Assembly: GCF_024159265.1 (NCBI RefSeq)
Contig: NZ_JAMYWY010000001.1
Coordinates: 4,030,001 to 4,094,000, forward strand
DNA from: Paenibacillus sp. 1781tsa1
GTDB lineage: Bacteria; Bacillota; Bacilli; Paenibacillales; Paenibacillaceae
DNA: 64,000 nucleotides
Direction of reading: 5' to 3'
A model generated the notes under the pieces. That model made no database searches, was not told where the DNA came from, and worked only from the letters and a program-made list of their open reading frames with translations. The first letter of the stretch is position 1. Every line of letters begins with the position of its first letter. This document shows positions 61,059 through 64,000 of the stretch, in pieces. Made by a program: the position numbers and the translations under genes.

Positions 61059-61493
61059 TCAAATGACATAATCGCCTTTTTCAGATAAAAGTACTCCTCT
61101 TATATCAATAGAGTAATTTATACCTGCTTTACTCGTATGATCTATCTTAACAATGTTTCTATTGTGATCCAGTACATCAAATACAAGATATAGCCTCTCT
61201 AATCCTTGCTTTTGACGGTAAAGGCCAGCATTAAAACAATCTGAAAGGATCTTACCTTTTATTTCAACAACAAAGTTTTCTGTAGTAAATTGGTGTGTTT
61301 TCCAATCGAAAAAATCTTCGGTATGCGGCGGAGAGATTCCCACTGATTCAATTTCTTCAGCAGCTATCCCCACCTCAGCTAAAAATTTCTCCCAAGGAAT
61401 AAATGTAAAATTCACATTAAGAAATATCTCCAGCATATTACTGTGCCATTTAGATTCCGTATTAAACATTTCAATGGATTCTGCTTCTCTCAC
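61059..61493 (-). CDS. Phage protein of unknown function
   Basis: 144 aa, acidic. The GTG at 61493 is 13 nt after AAGGAG; an in-frame ATA one codon earlier has better spacing. Beta-rich C-terminal half (ERLYLVFDVLDHNRNIVKIDH...). No motif recognised. Confidence 0.65.
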   Translation of the reverse strand: MREAESIEMFNTESKWHSNMLEIFLNVNFTFIPWEKFLAEVGIAAEEIESVGISPPHTEDFFDWKTHQFTTENFVVEIKGKILSDCFNAGLYRQKQGLERLYLVFDVLDHNRNIVKIDHTSKAGINYSIDIRGVLLSEKGDYVI

Positions 61494-61515
61494 TATTTAT
61501 AAGCATCTCCTTCTT

Positions 61516-61534
61516 GATAAAATTTGACTTTCAA
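61516..61534 (-). repeat. Recurrent 19-bp phage element, copy 10
   Basis: TTGAAA-GTCAAA-TTTTATC, overlapping the stop codon of the upstream gene and directly before AAGGAG. Confidence 0.6.
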
Positions 61535-61860
61535 TAAAACTTAAACTTTGGCGTTTCGCTATGATTTTGATCAAAGTAGCCAAGTACACTTCCATCAGTA
61601 TCAATCTTAAATCTAATTAATTCTAATTTGTTTAGTACTACTTCTTTGAAGAGCTTGCCATCATAAAACTCATCAAATATGATCTTATTGGGTTGGCTAT
61701 GTAAGATACTTAGAACCAATTCGTCAGCAAATTGTTCGAGGTTGCTTGCTCTGATTGTTTTTGGAGTCAGATACTTTCCCTTTTCTAAATCTACAATCTG
61801 TATAACGACTTGATACTTTGGATATTTCTCTATTCCAACTATCCACATTTTATCAATAAT
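61531..61860 (-). CDS. Phage protein with an ATT start
   Basis: 109 aa (IDKMWIVGIEKYPKYQVVIQIV...). The ATT is 7 nt after a near-perfect AGGAGGTGA; the first ATG in frame is 19 nt away. The DxE-like pattern and FDEFYDGKLF might indicate a nuclease-like fold, but no family is certain. Confidence 0.65.
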   Translation of the reverse strand: MIDKMWIVGIEKYPKYQVVIQIVDLEKGKYLTPKTIRASNLEQFADELVLSILHSQPNKIIFDEFYDGKLFKEVVLNKLELIRFKIDTDGSVLGYFDQNHSETPKFKFY

Positions 61861-61871
61861 CTTGTCACCTC

Positions 61872-62972
61872 CTAATACTTAAACCATTTGGTTTCTCCAT
61901 GTTCCTTCAACATCCGACCTGCTGTAATAATAAATATCAGACTATTTACTATCCAGATAAAAATCCATGCACCTTTGCTGGTATCAATCTGAAGATAATT
62001 AAAATCAGCGAACTGCTTACGTACAAATTTATCAGCAACAAGATCTCCTACGTCATGTACAACTGCTGTGAAGTCATTAAGATTGTTTTGATTTAACATA
62101 TAGTCTCTGACATCTAACTTAAGTAACTCTACCTCACTCCACGAAAATGGATAACTCCAGATAGCCTTGTTGTCTTCATTGGTAGAGAAGGCAATCACAA
62201 AGTCATTCTTGTTTCCACCTTCCCACTTATCCTGTAGAGCAAAACCGTAACTTGGATCTGTATTGGTCCCTACATTGACGAAAATAATATTTACCTGTTT
62301 CCACGACATTGTTTTACCGGGCTTTTCAGGATTAGGTACTGGTCTGTTAAGTTCCGAATTTACTTCAGCTAGTACTGTCAGTGCTTTATCTTTGTCTCTA
62401 ACGTCGCCCAAAATCCTATCAACATAAATGTAATCACGCATTGCTTCAGGGTAATCGGGTAGATTGGGAAACTTATCTAAATCTATGTCGTCATGCTTGA
62501 AAATCGAATAAGATGCTTGAACTTTATTCTCATATGTATGTGTTGAAGCTGTTGGAGTATTATAAGGCCACAACACTTTTAGTTCTTCGGTTGTATTAGG
62601 CCATTTGTCGTTTAATTTTCTACCATCGGGAGAGACATGTACCTGAACTCTCCCGTTATCAGTAGTTTTAATATAATTTGTAGCATCGTGATGTTCCCAA
62701 TAGCCGGGAGTTGTAGAACACACATTATTATTTGAGCAGCTAGTTACGGGTTGATGCCATTCATCCCACTCTTCATTGTGTTCCCATCCGATTACACGAC
62801 CAGACCAAACTTCAGTTGCTGTAGTCTGACTTGAGTAATCAATAAATACAAATAGTGGAGTGAAAATAAATGATGCTAAGACAGCTCCTAAAGCCAGTCC
62901 CCATCTCGCTTTTGTTGCAAATCTAACTAGAAGAACTAGTGCTAACACTCCTACACATATAAACATTGCCAT
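61872..62972 (-). CDS. Phage membrane protein
   Basis: 366 aa, ATG after AGGAG. N-terminal helices (FICVGVLALVLLVRF and ALGAVLASFIFTPLFVF), a 270-residue exposed domain with HNEEWDEWHQPVTSC...NNNVC, and a C-terminal helix (AWIFIWIVNSLIFIITAG). It lies 10 nt after the LemA-like gene and probably works with it at the cell surface. Confidence 0.7.
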   Translation of the reverse strand: MAMFICVGVLALVLLVRFATKARWGLALGAVLASFIFTPLFVFIDYSSQTTATEVWSGRVIGWEHNEEWDEWHQPVTSCSNNNVCSTTPGYWEHHDATNYIKTTDNGRVQVHVSPDGRKLNDKWPNTTEELKVLWPYNTPTASTHTYENKVQASYSIFKHDDIDLDKFPNLPDYPEAMRDYIYVDRILGDVRDKDKALTVLAEVNSELNRPVPNPEKPGKTMSWKQVNIIFVNVGTNTDPSYGFALQDKWEGGNKNDFVIAFSTNEDNKAIWSYPFSWSEVELLKLDVRDYMLNQNNLNDFTAVVHDVGDLVADKFVRKQFADFNYLQIDTSKGAWIFIWIVNSLIFIITAGRMLKEHGETKWFKY

Positions 62973-62982
62973 TTAGATGCTC

Positions 62983-63525
62983 CTATTTCAGATCAATTAC
63001 ATCTGCTTTTTTAGTCTTAAAGGCATCCTGTGTTTGCTCCGATGTAATAACATATTTGTTCATGTCATAAATCGTTCTTTGTGTGATTGAAGCCATAATA
63101 AAGTGAACTTTGATATATGTATTATATTCTCTGATAATGTCTGTAATTTGCTTCTGGTTATTATCGAATTGCTGTCTTCCTGCTGAGATTTCCCTTTGAA
63201 GTTGACTGTAAACTGATGTATCTAATTGCGGGTTTTGTTCTTGTACCATCTTAAAGAGGAGCCCTTGATCATCATATCTCCCAGCAATAAGTCCAGTGTA
63301 TACATCCTTAATTTGTTCTGCTTGTAGATCTGTTACCTGAGTCATCTCTTTAAATTTCTTCCACATGTTATCGTAATTAGATTGATTGCTAACATACTGT
63401 GCTTCAATTCTTTCTTCAAGTTTTACTGCTGTATTACGATGACTCCAAATTGTTCCTACACTAATTGCTATGACTAGAATTAAGACCCCAATAATGATTC
63501 CAATGCTTATAAGTGCTTTTTTCAT
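62983..63525 (-). CDS. LemA-family protein
   Basis: 180 aa. One N-terminal membrane helix (LISIGIIIGVLILVIAISVGTIW), then helical segments VKLEERIEAQYVSNQSNYDNMWKKF and ISAGRQQFDNNQKQITDIIREYN typical of LemA proteins. ATG after CGGAG. Phage LemA proteins have no settled function. Confidence 0.75.
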   Translation of the reverse strand: MKKALISIGIIIGVLILVIAISVGTIWSHRNTAVKLEERIEAQYVSNQSNYDNMWKKFKEMTQVTDLQAEQIKDVYTGLIAGRYDDQGLLFKMVQEQNPQLDTSVYSQLQREISAGRQQFDNNQKQITDIIREYNTYIKVHFIMASITQRTIYDMNKYVITSEQTQDAFKTKKADVIDLK

Positions 63526-63544
63526 ATATTCACTCCGTTTTCTT

Positions 63545-63563
63545 TATCAAATATATCTTTCAC
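63545..63563 (-). repeat. Recurrent 19-bp phage element, copy 11
   Basis: GTGAAA-GATATA-TTTGATA after the stop of the last gene and before the CGGAG of lemA. Confidence 0.55.
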
Positions 63564-63980
63564 TTAAATTACAATTACGTAAATCATATATCCATAATAT
63601 GTAGTCCAAACTAAACCTCTAATGATACTTTTCAAACTTACTTTCTTTGAACTCAAAATCTTAAACTTTGTAGCTACTAATTCTTCTTCGTTCATCTTAT
63701 TAATGTTTTTCTTAGAAAATCCAACCACTAAAGACAGCAGCAGGAGCATTACGATAAATAAAGTTGGATACTTAGCATTATCGTAATTAAATGCGTTTAT
63801 AAGAAAGGTAATCTCCACAATGATATATACTAAGGCACCGATCAGAGGCAAACATCCTGCTTTAAGATAGTCCATGTTTCTTTTTTCAATTGATTCATTA
63901 CTCTGTATTTGCTCAATCTCAAGTAACTTTAATTTTCGATTTGTTTCTGAAAAAAACGAACCCTTGAAAATTGTGTTCAA
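63564..63980 (-). CDS. Phage membrane protein, start uncertain
   Basis: At least 138 aa. Two or three membrane helices (LKAGCLPLIGALVYIIVEITFLI, LFIVMLLLLSLVVGF and a C-terminal hydrophobic end). The TTG at 63980 has no ribosome site, and the frame is open to the window edge, so the true start may lie outside. Confidence 0.6.
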   Translation of the reverse strand: MNTIFKGSFFSETNRKLKLLEIEQIQSNESIEKRNMDYLKAGCLPLIGALVYIIVEITFLINAFNYDNAKYPTLFIVMLLLLSLVVGFSKKNINKMNEEELVATKFKILSSKKVSLKSIIRGLVWTTYYGYMIYVIVI

Positions 63981-64000
63981 GTTAACCGCAAAGAATAAAA

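Larger units (their letters stand above)
34154..64000. mobile_element. SPbeta-like prophage, one end plus about 30 kb
   Basis: A large serine recombinase sits at the junction, followed by an almost unidirectional array of short overlapping genes with phage replication, nucleotide and anti-defence functions (DnaE-type polymerase, RecU-like, DHFR, ThyA, NrdE/F, YopX-like, ABA-sandwich-like, LemA, Acb2-like). No structural or lysis genes are seen, so these must lie to the right. Confidence 0.9.

Noticed and set aside
34150..64000. CRISPR array or tRNA genes
   Set aside because: No regularly spaced direct repeats and no tRNA cloverleaf were seen anywhere in the window; the recurrent 19-bp element is irregularly spaced at gene ends.

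Overview
The window looks like a Paenibacillus-type chromosome (Firmicutes, endospore former). Evidence: Bacillus-type LexA boxes between lexA and yneA; the conserved run spoVK-hflX-ynbB-glnR-glnA; a GlnR box before glnR; strong AGGAGG ribosome binding sites; LplB/LplC-type sugar transport genes with a cre site. The species call is inference. Nearly all genes lie on the minus strand.

Bases 1 to about 34,160 are host DNA. From the left edge: a Tad/Flp-pilus-type operon (F-protein, TadA ATPase, two CpaE-like proteins, CpaB-like SAF protein, and a Ser/Thr kinase fused to a CpaE-like domain) read from one promoter through a long leader hairpin that resembles an attenuator; a housekeeping block (RlmM-like methyltransferase, ABC ATPase, thioredoxin, endonuclease IV, MutM-like glycosylase, HAD phosphatase, RNase Z, MetH); mtnD; a GntR-regulated, cre-bearing carbohydrate ABC transporter; the SOS cluster (DUF896, yneA, lexA); an aldehyde dehydrogenase; a small secreted protein; glnRA; ynbB; hflX; and the 3' end of spoVK.

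At about 34,160 the host spoVK reading frame is cut and a large SPbeta-like prophage begins. It runs past the right edge, so only about 30 kb is visible. The end near spoVK carries a large serine recombinase whose last codons are read out of the host attachment site. Next come a RecU-like resolvase, a DnaE-type polymerase, a complete second spoVK with a SigE-like promoter, a ParM/ParR-like segregation pair, a sigma-70-family factor with a metallophosphatase, a GHKL ATPase, many small proteins, a nucleotide cluster (DHFR, ThyA, MazG-like, NrdF, NrdE), an Acb2/Tad1-like cyclic-nucleotide sponge, and a membrane/LemA group.

The most unusual signals are in the prophage. (1) It breaks spoVK but brings a full spoVK behind a SigE-like promoter. 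(2) Six phage genes appear to start at ATT or ATC, each behind a well-placed Shine-Dalgarno sequence. (3) A 19-bp element, roughly ATGAAA-N6-TTTTAYA, recurs ten times on one strand, at or just after stop codons and mostly just before the next ribosome binding site. (4) The NrdE frame meets a TAA, and the same frame then encodes GCESCVS, which looks like the missing catalytic redox tail. Several small genes that canonical-start prediction would miss are listed.
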